Shown: positions 7,735 to 16,704, numbered from the stretch's first letter. The stretch: 64,000 nucleotides of DNA from Streptomyces sp. CG1 (GCF_041080625.1 NZ_CP163518.1:4526001-4590000), one strand, 5' to 3'. The notes: generated by a model not told the origin, from the letters alone. Made by a program: numbers and translations.

Positions 7735-10700
7735 ATGAACACTGAGGCCAGGAGCCTTCCCCTCCTCCCCACCCAAGAGAGCGTGCTGTTCGCCGAGGCG
7801 GCGCACGGCCGGCCGGGCACCCACAACCTGGCCCTGGCGCTGCGGCTCACCGGCCCGCTCGACCGCGCCGCCGTCGCCGGCGCGCTCCGCGCCCTGACCG
7901 AGCGGCACGAGGCGCTGCGGGTGAGGATCACCGAGCACAAGAGCGGCCCGCGGCAGACGATCGCGGACGCGGTGACCGTTCCCCTCGAGGAGGTCGACCT
8001 CGGCAGCCCGGACCAGGACCCCGCCGACGCCGTCCTCGACCAGTACTTCACCGAGGCCCAGGACCGGCCGTTCCCGCTGGACCGGGCGCCGCTGCTGCGG
8101 GCCACCCTGTTCCGGCTCGGCGAGCAGCGGCACGTCCTGCTGCTCGTGGCCCACCACAGCATCGCGGACGGCGACTCCCTCGACGTACTCGCCCGCGAGT
8201 TCGCCCCCCTCTACGCGGCCTGCGCCGAGGGACGCCAGAACCCGCTGCCGCCGCCCGCCCTCGGATACGCCGACCATGTCGCCGCCCGGCTCTCCGGGGC
8301 CTTCGACCGGCGCCGGACCCGGGCCCTGGAGCACTGGCGCACCGAACTCGACGGCGCGCCCGCCACCCTGGACCTGCCCATGGCCCGGCTCGGCGGCACC
8401 ACCCTCCGGCACGCGGCGACCCACCGCCGGGACCTGCCGGGGCCCGTGGCGGCCCGGCTGCGCGCACTCGCCGCCGAACACCGCGCGAGCCTCTTCTCCG
8501 TACTGGCCGCCGGTGCCTTCGCTCTGTTCGGACGCTACACCGGTGAGCGCGACATCGTGCTCGGTGTGCCCCTGTCCACCCGGCTGGAACCGGGCTCCGA
8601 GGGCCTGGTCGCCCTGACGGTCAACACCATGCCGCTGCGCGTCGAGGTCGACGCCGACGAGGACTTCCTGCCGCTGCTGCGCCAGGTCCAGGGCCGTACC
8701 TTCCAGGCGCTGCGCCATCAGGGCGTGGCCTTCCACGAACTGGTCCACGCCGTCAACCCGCCCCGGTCCGCGGGCCGTCAGCCGGTCTTCCAGCTGGCCC
8801 TCAACCACGTCCGCACCGGCCCCGCAGCCGAGCCGGAAGCCGGGCTGCTCGTGGAGTCGCTGCCGATCGCCAACTCCACGGCCGCGTTCGAGCTGATGCT
8901 CACCTTCGTGGAGTCCGGGGACGACATCCGCTTCTACGCCGAGTACGACACCGAGCGCTTCGACGCCGGCGCCGTCCACGCCCTCGCGGACCATCTCGCC
9001 CACCTGCTCGCCGGTGTCTGCGCCGATCCCCGCACCCCCCTCGCCGACCTCGACCTGATGGACGAGGAGGAGCGGCGGCGCGTCCTGCACCACTGGAACG
9101 ACACCGGCGCCCCCCTGGCCGATGACACCGTGCCGGCCCTGTTCGCCCGGCAGGCCGCCCGGCGCGGCGACGCCACCGCTGTCATCTGCGGCACGGACCG
9201 CCTCAGCTACCGCGACCTCGACCGGCGCTCCGCCCGGATGGCCCGGCTGCTCGCCGAACGCGGCGTCCGCGAGGGCGACTTCGTGGGTCTGGCGACCCGC
9301 CGGTCCACGGCCACCGTCGTCGCCCTGCTCGCCGTGCTGCGCGCCGGAGCCGCCTATGTGCCGCTCGACCCGGTCTATCCGCAGGAGCGGCTGGCGTTCA
9401 TGGTGCAGGACGCCGCCCCCGCCCTGGTGATCAGCGAGACTTCCGCCGTCGGCAGCCTCCCGGCCGGCCCCGGCGCGCCCCCGGTCCTGCTGCTGGACGA
9501 CCCTCGGGTGACGGCCCTTCTCGAGGCGCCCGGCGAGGACACGTTCGCGTCCGCCGTGACCGCCGACCACACCGCCTACGTCATCTACACCTCCGGCTCG
9601 ACCGGCCGGCCCAAGGGCGTCGCGGTCACCCACCGCAACATCGCCAACCTCGTCGCCTGGGCGGCCGACGCCTTCGGCGACGGGCTCGGGCGGGTGCTCG
9701 CCGCCACCTCCCTCAGCTTCGACGTCTCCGTGTTCGAGATCCTCGGGCCGCTGCTCAACGGCGGCAGCATCGAAATCGTCCGCGACCTGCTGGAGATCGG
9801 CGAACGCGGCGGCTGGCAGGGCACACTCGTCAGCGGTGTCCCCTCGGTCCTGGACCGGCTGATCGCCGACGGCGCCCCCGATCTGCGCGCCGACCACCTC
9901 GTCCTCGCGGGCGAGGCACTGACCCCGCAGGTCGCCGACCGGCTGCGGGCCGCCGTACCCGGCGCCCGGCTGGTCAACGCCTACGGCCCCACCGAGACCA
10001 CCGTGTACGCCAGCGCGTCCGCCACCCACGGCACCGGCGCGGACAAGACCCCTGAGACGCCGCCCATCGGCCGTCCGCTGCGCAACACCCGCCTGTATGT
10101 GCTCGACGACCGGATGCGGCCCCTGCCCGTGGGCGTGCCCGGCGAGCTGTACATCGCCGGCGCCGGTGTCACCCGCGGCTATCTGCACCACCCCGACCTC
10201 ACCGAGGCACGCTTCGTCCCCGACCCCTTCGGGGAGCCCGGTGCGCGCATGTACCGCTCCGGCGACATCGTGCTGCGCCGGCCCGACGGACAGCTCCAGT
10301 ACGTCGGACGCGCCGACGACCAGGTCAAGCTCCGCGGTTTCCGGGTCGAGCTGAGCGAGGTGGAGGCGGTCCTCGGCGAACAGCCCGAGGTGGCCCAGGC
10401 CGTTGTCGTCGTGCACGAGGACGGCCAGGGCGAACGCCGGCTGGTCGGCTACGTCACCGCCGCACCGGGCACCACACCGGCCCCGGACCGGCTGCGCGCC
10501 GCGCTCGCCCGGCTGCTGCCCGAGTACATGGTCCCGGCCGCCGTCGTACCGCTCGACGCGCTGCCGCTGTCGCCCGCCGGCAAGCTGGACCGCGGCCGGC
10601 TGCCCGCCCCCGGCTTCGGCGCCCGCGCCGGCCGTCCGCCCGGTACCGAGGACGAGATCGCGCTCGCCGCGCTGTTCGCCGAGTCGCTCGGCCTGCCCGA

Positions 10701-11628
10701 GGTGTCGGCCACCGACAGCTTCTTCGACCTCGGCGGGCACTCACTGCTGGCGGTCCGGCTGGTCCGCCGGATCTGCGCGCGGCTGGGCACCGAGCTGACC
10801 GTGCGCGACCTGTTCGAGACGCCGACCGTGCAGGGCCTGGCCCAGCGGCTGCGCCCGGACCCCGCCGCGCCCGCGAGCACACCCGGCGCGAAGACCCCGG
10901 CCGACGACTTCAGGGTGCTGCTGCCGCTGCGCACCCGGGGCGGCAGGCCCCCGCTGTTCTGCATCCACCCGGGATTCGGGCTCAGCTGGAGCTACGCCGC
11001 GCTGATGCGCAGGCTCGACTCCGAACAGCCGGTGTACGCCCTGCAGGCCCGCGGCATCACCCCCGCCGAGGAGATGTCCGGCAGTTACCAGGACCTGCTC
11101 GAGGACTACCTGGGCCAGATCCGCGCCGTTCGCCCACACGGCCCGTACCGGCTGCTCGGCTGGTCCTTCGGCGGTCTGGTCGCCCACTCACTGGCCGCGC
11201 GGCTGCAGGCCGAGGGTGAGCGGGTCGAACTGGTCGCGATGCTGGACACGGTGATGGTCACCGGCGACGAGCACACGCCGGCAGACGTATGGGAGCTGAT
11301 CGAGGCTGAGACGGCCGCCGTACGCCAGGTCGTGCCCGACGAGCAGCGACTGCTGGCGGTCGTGGAGAACCTGATCCGGGTACGCGACCAGTTCCGTCCC
11401 GAACGGTACTGCGGCGACGTGCTGTTCTTCGTCGCCGCCGAGGAACCCGGACGGCCGCCGGCCTTCAGCGAACCGTGGCTGCCGTACGTCGAGGGCAGGC
11501 TGCTGGAGCACCGGATCGCCTGCACCCACATGGAAATGATGAACGCCCGGCCCGCCCGGGAGATCGGCGACCTGGTGGCCAAGGCGCTGGACGCGCTCGA
11601 CAACACCACCCCGGAGCGGGGCCGCTAG
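7735..11628 (+). CDS. Single-module NRPS (C-A-T-TE)
   Basis: 1297 residues. Condensation domain about 10-440 with intact HHSIADG catalytic motif (near 140). Adenylation domain about 460-960 with YTSGSTGRPKG (near 620), AYGPTETT, YRSGDIV and the core lysine in LSPAGKLDR. Thiolation domain near 1000 with FDLGGHSLL. Thioesterase about 1060-1290 with GWSFGG nucleophile elbow. Reading the substrate pocket by eye gives D-V-F-S-V-A-V-Y-(K), which I cannot assign with confidence. A lone C-A-T-TE module adds one residue to a donor supplied by another carrier (the ACP or the discrete aminoacyl carrier) and releases the product. ATG 7735 has a weak GACGGGA ribosome site. Confidence 0.95.
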   Translation: MNTEARSLPLLPTQESVLFAEAAHGRPGTHNLALALRLTGPLDRAAVAGALRALTERHEALRVRITEHKSGPRQTIADAVTVPLEEVDLGSPDQDPADAVLDQYFTEAQDRPFPLDRAPLLRATLFRLGEQRHVLLLVAHHSIADGDSLDVLAREFAPLYAACAEGRQNPLPPPALGYADHVAARLSGAFDRRRTRALEHWRTELDGAPATLDLPMARLGGTTLRHAATHRRDLPGPVAARLRALAAEHRASLFSVLAAGAFALFGRYTGERDIVLGVPLSTRLEPGSEGLVALTVNTMPLRVEVDADEDFLPLLRQVQGRTFQALRHQGVAFHELVHAVNPPRSAGRQPVFQLALNHVRTGPAAEPEAGLLVESLPIANSTAAFELMLTFVESGDDIRFYAEYDTERFDAGAVHALADHLAHLLAGVCADPRTPLADLDLMDEEERRRVLHHWNDTGAPLADDTVPALFARQAARRGDATAVICGTDRLSYRDLDRRSARMARLLAERGVREGDFVGLATRRSTATVVALLAVLRAGAAYVPLDPVYPQERLAFMVQDAAPALVISETSAVGSLPAGPGAPPVLLLDDPRVTALLEAPGEDTFASAVTADHTAYVIYTSGSTGRPKGVAVTHRNIANLVAWAADAFGDGLGRVLAATSLSFDVSVFEILGPLLNGGSIEIVRDLLEIGERGGWQGTLVSGVPSVLDRLIADGAPDLRADHLVLAGEALTPQVADRLRAAVPGARLVNAYGPTETTVYASASATHGTGADKTPETPPIGRPLRNTRLYVLDDRMRPLPVGVPGELYIAGAGVTRGYLHHPDLTEARFVPDPFGEPGARMYRSGDIVLRRPDGQLQYVGRADDQVKLRGFRVELSEVEAVLGEQPEVAQAVVVVHEDGQGERRLVGYVTAAPGTTPAPDRLRAALARLLPEYMVPAAVVPLDALPLSPAGKLDRGRLPAPGFGARAGRPPGTEDEIALAALFAESLGLPEVSATDSFFDLGGHSLLAVRLVRRICARLGTELTVRDLFETPTVQGLAQRLRPDPAAPASTPGAKTPADDFRVLLPLRTRGGRPPLFCIHPGFGLSWSYAALMRRLDSEQPVYALQARGITPAEEMSGSYQDLLEDYLGQIRAVRPHGPYRLLGWSFGGLVAHSLAARLQAEGERVELVAMLDTVMVTGDEHTPADVWELIEAETAAVRQVVPDEQRLLAVVENLIRVRDQFRPERYCGDVLFFVAAEEPGRPPAFSEPWLPYVEGRLLEHRIACTHMEMMNARPAREIGDLVAKALDALDNTTPERGR

Positions 11629-11672
11629 CGGCCCCGGTACGACCGGACACGAAACGGAGAAGGGCTCGCACT

Positions 11673-12377
11673 ATGCCCCGTACTGCCCTCGTACTCGGCG
11701 GGAACCGCGGGATCGGCCTGGCCGTCGCCCGGCACCTGGCCGGCCGCGGCGACCGCGTCGCCGTCAGCCACCGCACCGGTGAGCCGCCCGCCGGGCTGTT
11801 CGCCGTACGCTGCGACGTCACCGACGCGGAGGCGGTGACCGAGGCCTGCGCACAGGTCAAGGCGGAACTGGGCCCGGTGGAGATGCTCGTCCACAACGCG
11901 GGCATCACCCGGGACCGCCCGTTCGCCGCCATGACCGCCGAGGACTTCGAGGCGCCGCTGCACACCAATTTGCTCGGCGCGTTCCACGGAATCAGGCCGG
12001 TGCTGCGGGGCATGATGCGCGCCCGCTGGGGCCGCATCGTCCTGATGTCCTCCACCGTCGCGCTGTCCGGCGCGGTCGGGCAGACCAACTACGCGGCCTC
12101 CAAGGCCGGTTTGATCGGCTTCGCCCGGTCACTGGCGCTGGAGGTGGCCGGCCACGGCATCACCGTCAACGTCGTCGCTCCCGGCTACACGGACACCGAC
12201 ATGGTGACGGCCATGCCCGAGGAGAAGCGGCAGAGCCTGCTGGCGACCGTCCCGATGCGCCGTATGGCCACCCCCGACGAGGTCGCCGCGGCGGTCGGCT
12301 ACCTCACCGGCGAGGACGCGGGCTATGTCACCGGCACCGTGCTGCGCGTCGACGGAGGGGTCGGCATGGGCCACTGA
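11673..12377 (+). CDS. SDR family 3-oxoacyl reductase (FabG-like)
   Basis: A 234-residue short-chain dehydrogenase/reductase. The NADP(H) glycine motif is in LVLGGNRGIGLAVA, the stabilising motif in HNAGITRD, the catalytic Ser in LMSSTVALSG and Tyr/Lys in NYAASKAG. The overall pattern is closest to FabG/MabA-type beta-ketoacyl-carrier reductases, so it probably reduces a beta-keto intermediate on the ACP encoded at 683-931. ATG 11673 follows ACGGAGAAGGG. It lies 44 bp after the NRPS on the same strand. Confidence 0.9.
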   Translation: MPRTALVLGGNRGIGLAVARHLAGRGDRVAVSHRTGEPPAGLFAVRCDVTDAEAVTEACAQVKAELGPVEMLVHNAGITRDRPFAAMTAEDFEAPLHTNLLGAFHGIRPVLRGMMRARWGRIVLMSSTVALSGAVGQTNYAASKAGLIGFARSLALEVAGHGITVNVVAPGYTDTDMVTAMPEEKRQSLLATVPMRRMATPDEVAAAVGYLTGEDAGYVTGTVLRVDGGVGMGH

Positions 12378-12453
12378 CCCGCACCCCGGCACCCGCACCA
12401 CCCGGCACCGCAGCGCGGACGGCCGGACCGACCCGCACGAGGAGGAACAGGCA

Positions 12454-13224
12454 GTGCCCACCCGGTCGCCGCGCACCACGGGCCCGAGCCCCATCACGCC
12501 CACCCCCCTCGCCCTGGTCCGCGCCACCGCGGACGTCCTCCCGCTGCTGTACGCCGTCACGCTCGCCCCGTACGAACGGGACCGTGCCGCCCGGCTGCCG
12601 GCGGGAGAGCGCCGCGAGGACTACCTGGCCGCGCATGTGCTGGTACGGCTGTGCGCGGCGCGCTTTCTCGGGGTGGACCCCGCCGCCCTGATGCTCGGTC
12701 AGCGCTGCGCCGAGTGCGGCGGCGAGGACCACGGCCGGCCGTTCCTGCGCGACCGGCCCGACGTGGGCGTGAGCCTCTCCCACACCCGGGGCGCCGTCGC
12801 CGCCGCCGCAGGCCCGGGTCCGGTCGGTGTGGATGTGGAGGACGCCTCAGACGCTGTGTTCTCCCCTCGGGTGGCCGCCCGGGTCCTGGCCCCCGCCGAA
12901 CTCGCCGTGGTCCACGCCGACCCCGATCCCGCACGGGCCTTCCTCCGGCTGTGGGTCCGCAAGGAGGCCCTGGTGAAGGTGGGCGTGACAACCCTCGGCA
13001 GACTGCGCGGAATCGACCTCGCGGCCTCCGGCGCACCGGCCGGCCGGCAGCCCGCCGACGGGCGGCACATCGACCGGCTCCTCGCCGACCGGCGGTTCGC
13101 CGACTGGAGCAGCCCGGACGGCCGCCTGATCGCCGCCGCCGTCGCGCACACCACCCCCGCCCTCGACGGCGGGAGCGACCTCAGTCCCTCTCGTTTCGCC
13201 TATTCAGGAGAGCAACACGCATGA
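12454..13224 (+). CDS. Sfp-type 4'-phosphopantetheinyl transferase
   Basis: 256 residues with the Sfp-family signature motifs: VSLSHTRGAVAAA, VGVDVED (Mg/CoA binding) and LWVRKEALVKVGVTTL. It transfers the phosphopantetheine arm of CoA to carrier serines and would activate the ACP, the discrete aminoacyl carrier and the NRPS thiolation domain of this cluster. The GTG start at 12454 has a strong GAGGAGG ribosome site at the right spacing; the in-frame region upstream of it is not supported. A cysteine pair in CAECGGEDHG is typical of actinobacterial members. It overlaps the next gene by 4 bp. Confidence 0.93.
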   Translation: MPTRSPRTTGPSPITPTPLALVRATADVLPLLYAVTLAPYERDRAARLPAGERREDYLAAHVLVRLCAARFLGVDPAALMLGQRCAECGGEDHGRPFLRDRPDVGVSLSHTRGAVAAAAGPGPVGVDVEDASDAVFSPRVAARVLAPAELAVVHADPDPARAFLRLWVRKEALVKVGVTTLGRLRGIDLAASGAPAGRQPADGRHIDRLLADRRFADWSSPDGRLIAAAVAHTTPALDGGSDLSPSRFAYSGEQHA

Positions 13225-14060
13225 CTGCGAACCAGTCCGTGGCAGGCAACCGGACCCGGACGGCGACCCCGCGCCGGTTCCTGATGTGCCCACCGCGCCA
13301 CTTCGACGTCACCTACTCCATCAACCCGTGGATGAACCCCGGCAAGCCCGTGGACGGCGGCCTGGCGCTGCGCCAGTGGGAGGGGCTGCGCGATCTGTAC
13401 CGGGAACTCGGGCATACCGTGCTGGAGATCGAGCCGACCCTCGGCCTGCCCGACATGGTCTTCGCGGCCAACGGCGCGACCGTGGTCGACGGCAAGGTGT
13501 TCGGCGCCCGCTTCCGGCACGTCGAGCGCACCGCGGAAGGCCCCCTGTACCTGGAGTGGTTCCAGCGGCAGGGCTTCGACGAGCTGTACTGGCCGGAGCA
13601 CATCAACGAGGGTGAGGGCGACTACCTGGTCGTCGGCCGCCGGCTGCTCGCCGGCACGGGTTTCCGCACCGACCAGCGCGCGCACTTCGAGGCGCAGGAG
13701 TTCTTCGGGCTGCCTGTCACCAGCCTCCGGCTGGTGAACCCGTCGTACTACCACCTGGACACCGCGCTCGCGGTGCTGTCCGAGGACGAGGTGGCGTACT
13801 ACCCGAAGGCGTTCACCGAGGGCAGCCAGGCGGTGCTGCGCGCAATGTTCCCGGACGCCGTCCTCGCGACCGACGAGGACGCGGCGGTGTTCGGGCTGAA
13901 CATGCTCTCCGACGGCAAGCACGTACTGCTGCCGAAGGCAGCCACCGGACTCGCTGGGCGCCTCGCCGAGCGCGGTTTCGAGCCGATCGGGGTGGACCTC
14001 ACCGAACTCCTGAAGGCCGGTGGCAGCGTGAAGTGCTGCACCCTGGAACTGCGGGGCTGA
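13221..14060 (+). CDS. Dimethylargininase/amidinotransferase-like guanidino-modifying enzyme
   Basis: A 279-residue pentein-fold protein. Key sites visible: a substrate aspartate in PDMVFAANGA, catalytic His in PSYYHLDTAL, and the C-terminal catalytic Cys in GGSVKCCTLEL. Family members hydrolyse N-omega-methylarginine or arginine-like guanidines to citrulline-type products, or transfer amidino groups. Within the cluster it most likely acts on an arginine-derived building block, perhaps after the 2-oxoglutarate oxygenase. ATG 13221 overlaps the PPTase stop (ATGA) and has CAGGAGAG upstream. Reaction type (hydrolase or amidinotransferase) is not resolved from sequence. Confidence 0.85.
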   Translation: MTANQSVAGNRTRTATPRRFLMCPPRHFDVTYSINPWMNPGKPVDGGLALRQWEGLRDLYRELGHTVLEIEPTLGLPDMVFAANGATVVDGKVFGARFRHVERTAEGPLYLEWFQRQGFDELYWPEHINEGEGDYLVVGRRLLAGTGFRTDQRAHFEAQEFFGLPVTSLRLVNPSYYHLDTALAVLSEDEVAYYPKAFTEGSQAVLRAMFPDAVLATDEDAAVFGLNMLSDGKHVLLPKAATGLAGRLAERGFEPIGVDLTELLKAGGSVKCCTLELRG

Positions 14061-14065
14061 CGCCG

Positions 14066-15109
14066 ATGGACAGCCACATCATCGAGCAGTACGACGAGAC
14101 CGCCGTCAACTGCCTCACCGGGAGCTACTCGGTCCTCGCCGGCATCGCCGGCCGCCCCGTGGCGGAACAGACCGTCTTCGAGCGCGGGGACGGCTATCTG
14201 TTCCAGGCGGGCCTGGACGAGTCGGGATACCCGGAGTACATCTTCCCGGTCGAGGAGGCGGGAGCGCTCGGCATAACCCGGTCGGGCTTCACGGTGCACA
14301 AGGAACCCATCGACTTCGACGCACCGGGCCCGCAGCTCGAGGCCCTGCTGGCACGGCACCGGGCGGTCATCGTCTGGGTCAACACGGCCCACCTCAACTA
14401 CGCCGACGTCTACCGGGACAACAACCCGTACCTGCATGCGGTCGTGGTCCAGGGGATCGCCGCCGACCACGGCCATGTCGAGGTACACGACAGTCTCGTA
14501 GTGGGCCCACAGCCGTTCAGCTGCCGGGCCGTCGTGACCTTCGACGACCTCGTCCGGTCGGCGGCCGACCGGATCAAGAGCGACGCGCATGACGCGATGG
14601 GCTTCTTCTACGCCATCTCCGACGACCTCCTCGCGGCCGACTCCCCGGACCCGGCCGCGGCCGACGGCGAGGGACGCCCGAACGGCGCGGAGCTGAGCGG
14701 TGCGCTGACCCGTCAGGCGGAGCGGTTCTTCGCCGAGGAGCGGTTCCGGGAGGCGATCCGCCGCTATCAGGCACTGTGTGAGGAGTGTTTCGCCGGCTCG
14801 TCCGAACGTGCCGCCCACGGCGCCCGTCGGCTCTTCCACCACGCCTCAGTCCTCTACGCGGTGCCCAGCCTGAAGCTGATGGCACACTCCCTGCGGGTCG
14901 CCGACGCCTCGGAGCGCAGCCTGACCCTGCACGAGGAGGCCATGCGGCACTGGGAAGCCATGGGCGTGCTCGCCCTGCGCTACGAGGCGACGTCGGCTCC
15001 GTCGGTACTGAAGCGGATCACACAGCGGTTCGAGCAACTGGACGAGGTGACCGAGAAGCTGTGGCAGTCCGTGGCAGCCGTCTCGGAGGTACACAACCGG
15101 TCATCGTGA
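14066..15109 (+). CDS. BtrH-like cysteine acyltransferase
   Basis: 347 residues. The N-terminal half resembles the BtrH_N domain: a nucleophile cysteine in ETAVNCLTGSYSVLAG (near residue 16), a histidine in NPYLHAVVVQGI and an acidic residue in VEVHDSLVVGP, fitting a papain-like Cys-His-Asp arrangement. BtrH in butirosin biosynthesis transfers an acyl group from an ACP to the amine of an acceptor. The C-terminal third is helical and charged. As last gene of the operon, 5 bp after the dimethylargininase-like gene, it is a good candidate for moving an aminoacyl or acyl group off one of the discrete carriers. ATG 14066 chosen. Confidence 0.75.
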   Translation: MDSHIIEQYDETAVNCLTGSYSVLAGIAGRPVAEQTVFERGDGYLFQAGLDESGYPEYIFPVEEAGALGITRSGFTVHKEPIDFDAPGPQLEALLARHRAVIVWVNTAHLNYADVYRDNNPYLHAVVVQGIAADHGHVEVHDSLVVGPQPFSCRAVVTFDDLVRSAADRIKSDAHDAMGFFYAISDDLLAADSPDPAAADGEGRPNGAELSGALTRQAERFFAEERFREAIRRYQALCEECFAGSSERAAHGARRLFHHASVLYAVPSLKLMAHSLRVADASERSLTLHEEAMRHWEAMGVLALRYEATSAPSVLKRITQRFEQLDEVTEKLWQSVAAVSEVHNRSS

Positions 15110-15744
15110 ACACCCACGCGGCATGAGCCACGCCCGACACGAGCCGCCCGGGACTCCCGCGCCCGGGCGACTCCGGTTGCCGGAGGACCACGCCGACCAC
15201 GAGGGCGTATGGGATGTCGGTACCAACCTTGCCCATCCGAATCGAAGACGGCCATGACGCGCAGGCAACTCACCGACAGGCAGGACAAGTTGAATGAGCC
15301 GTCCCTGCCGGACTGCTGGCGCAGAATGCCTCAGCCCGATAGAAGAGCGAGGAGCGCAAGCGCAGGCGCAGGCGCAGCGTCCAGGATGACACTCGGCCAC
15401 GATTCCCCCACGATTCCCCTGAGTGTCGATGGCTCATCACCTCAGGAGGGGGCTCGCTCTCCCATCGGCCGGGTACGGGGTGAGCGGGCATGCCACCCGC
15501 GCCACCCGCCACAGAGAAGACCCCGCCAACTCCGACTCCGACGCAGGCGCCGAAGCCGCAAGCTTCAGCGACCGCGACAAGTAGCCCCGCCGAGCATGAA
15601 CGGGACCAAGGCCTCCGCCTCGGCCCCATCACCCCGGCCTCATCCGCTACCCTGTCAGGGACTGCCCCAGCGGCGGTCCCCATCCTTGCCGCAGCGTGGA
15701 TGAATCCTCACCCAGAGTATTCATCCACGTTCACGCAAGGCCCC
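15110..15744. other. Intergenic region between the biosynthetic cluster and tRNA-Arg
   Basis: 635 bp with no supportable gene; the open frames are low-complexity or are shadows running into the tRNA. It contains a perfect 11-bp inverted repeat (15695-15705 and 15719-15729) described separately. It marks the right boundary of the biosynthetic cluster. Confidence 0.5.
15695..15729. promoter_or_regulatory. Perfect hairpin just upstream of tRNA-Arg
   Basis: CGTGGATGAAT at 15695-15705 is exactly complementary to ATTCATCCACG at 15719-15729, with a 13-base loop. It ends 15 bp before the tRNA. There is no T-run, so it is not a classical intrinsic terminator; it could be an operator or a transcript-processing hairpin. 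Function unknown. Confidence 0.4.
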
Positions 15745-15817
15745 GCCTTCGTAGCTCAGGGGATAGAGCACCGCTCTCCTAAAGCGGGTGTCGCAGGTTC
15801 GAATCCTGCCGGGGGCA
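15745..15817 (+). tRNA. tRNA-Arg (anticodon CCT)
   Basis: A complete 73-nt cloverleaf. The acceptor stem GCCTTCG pairs with CGGGGGC (two G-U pairs), anticodon stem CCGCT/AGCGG encloses loop CTCCTAA with anticodon CCT at 15778-15780, and T-arm GCAGG/CCTGC encloses TTCGAAT. No CCA is encoded. The 3' part, from the first base of the anticodon loop, is repeated exactly at 43753, showing this tRNA is the integration target of the adjacent element; integration leaves the gene intact. Confidence 0.97.
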
Positions 15818-15820
15818 CAG
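15776..15820 (+). repeat. attL: 45-bp direct repeat within tRNA-Arg 3' end
   Basis: This 45-bp stretch, from the first anticodon-loop base to 3 bp past the tRNA end, is identical to 43753-43797. The bases on each side differ between the two copies, so the repeat is bounded exactly. The position inside a tRNA 3' half and the integrase gene nearby identify it as an attachment site of a tyrosine-recombinase element. Confidence 0.93.
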
Positions 15821-15837
15821 CAAAACGCCTGGTCAGA

Positions 15838-15866
15838 GGCCCTTCCGTCCAACGGGCGGGAGGGCC
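15838..15866 (+). terminator. Terminator-like hairpin after tRNA-Arg
   Basis: GGCCCTTCCG and CGGGAGGGCC can form a 10-bp stem (one G-U) around a short loop, followed by TTC. It lies just inside the element after attL and would end the tRNA transcript now that the original chromosomal terminator has been displaced to 43825-43853. Confidence 0.5.
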
Positions 15867-15931
15867 TTCGTACTCGCAGCACACATATGGCACACATGGG
15901 TGCTGCGGGCAGAGGTGGGGAGCTGTGCGAT

Positions 15932-16264
15932 ATGCCCGCGAAGGACGAGTTGGCCCGGCGCCGGCACGACAAGCTGGTCGACCGCTTGGAGAGCCTGATG
16001 CGGGCTTCACTGAAGCCTCGCTACCGGGGCTACCACGGGCAGCTGATCCTGAGCAGCGGCGATCTTGAGGAGATGGGCGAACTCAAGGACGTCCGTCGTG
16101 CTGCACGCGAGGCGGGCCGTCGTCTCGGCTGGCAACCGAAGACCCACGTCGTCGACGCAAGACTCTTCGTGTATGACGACCGCGAGGTCCCCAGGGAGAT
16201 CAGCGAGCTGGCCGCGAGGGATGCTGCTGACGCCGTCGACGCAGCACTCCGAAGGGGCGAGTAG
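15932..16264 (+). CDS. Hypothetical protein at the left end of the element
   Basis: 110 residues starting MPAKDELARRRHDKLVDRL, rich in Arg, Glu and Ala and predicted mostly helical, with a central hydrophobic strand (KTHVVDARLFVYDD). I do not recognise a family. ATG 15932 has GGGGAG about 9 bp upstream; an open frame continues upstream into the tRNA but that part is a shadow. It lies between attL and the convergent integrase gene. Confidence 0.6.
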   Translation: MPAKDELARRRHDKLVDRLESLMRASLKPRYRGYHGQLILSSGDLEEMGELKDVRRAAREAGRRLGWQPKTHVVDARLFVYDDREVPREISELAARDAADAVDAALRRGE

Positions 16265-16368
16265 AAGCAAGTACGGTCGGCCATCGCCGCCCCACCTTTA
16301 CTGAAGGGCCTGCGCAGGCTGCCGGAAATCTGTCGAGCCCGACCTTGTGGTGGCTCTACCCTTCCCGC

Positions 16369-16704
16369 ATGGCCCATGCCAAGACCTCGTACGTTTGCCT
16401 GCCCTGCCGGGCCTCGTACAAGCAGCCCTACCCCGGCTACCACGACCACGACCGGGTCTGTCCACGCTGCGCCGAACCACTGATCCACGTCGGCTCGGCC
16501 TTCGCGGCACCCAAGAGGCGGGACACCGCCGCCTGGCGCACCCTCTCAGTGCTGCTACACGCCGGTGTGCGCTTCCACAAGAGCTGCTGCGGCGGCCCCG
16601 GCTACCGCCCGCGCACCCTCAGCGAGGTGCGCGAGCGGATGGCCTACGCCCAGGCCACCGGAGAACCATTCGCTCGGGCATTGGTCCGCCGCGACCTGCC
16701 CTAG
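16369..16704 (+). CDS. Zinc-ribbon-like hypothetical protein
   Basis: 111 residues. Two CxxC pairs, VCLPCRASY and VCPRCAEPL, about 20 residues apart suggest a zinc ribbon in the N-terminal half. The C-terminal half is basic, with a CC pair in HKSCCGGPGYR. No enzyme family is recognised. The start is uncertain: ATG 16369 is used, TTG 16345 is possible, and neither has a good ribosome site. Convergent with the integrase gene. Confidence 0.55.
   Translation: MAHAKTSYVCLPCRASYKQPYPGYHDHDRVCPRCAEPLIHVGSAFAAPKRRDTAAWRTLSVLLHAGVRFHKSCCGGPGYRPRTLSEVRERMAYAQATGEPFARALVRRDLP

Noticed and set aside
7729..10740. About 1000-residue open frame on the minus strand opposite the NRPS
   Set aside because: Antisense shadow of a high-GC gene; Val/Gly/Arg-rich with no domain pattern, while the plus strand has complete C-A-T-TE motifs.
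15490..16068. 192-residue frame running through tRNA-Arg
   Set aside because: Low-complexity Pro/Thr sequence reading across a tRNA gene; not a protein.
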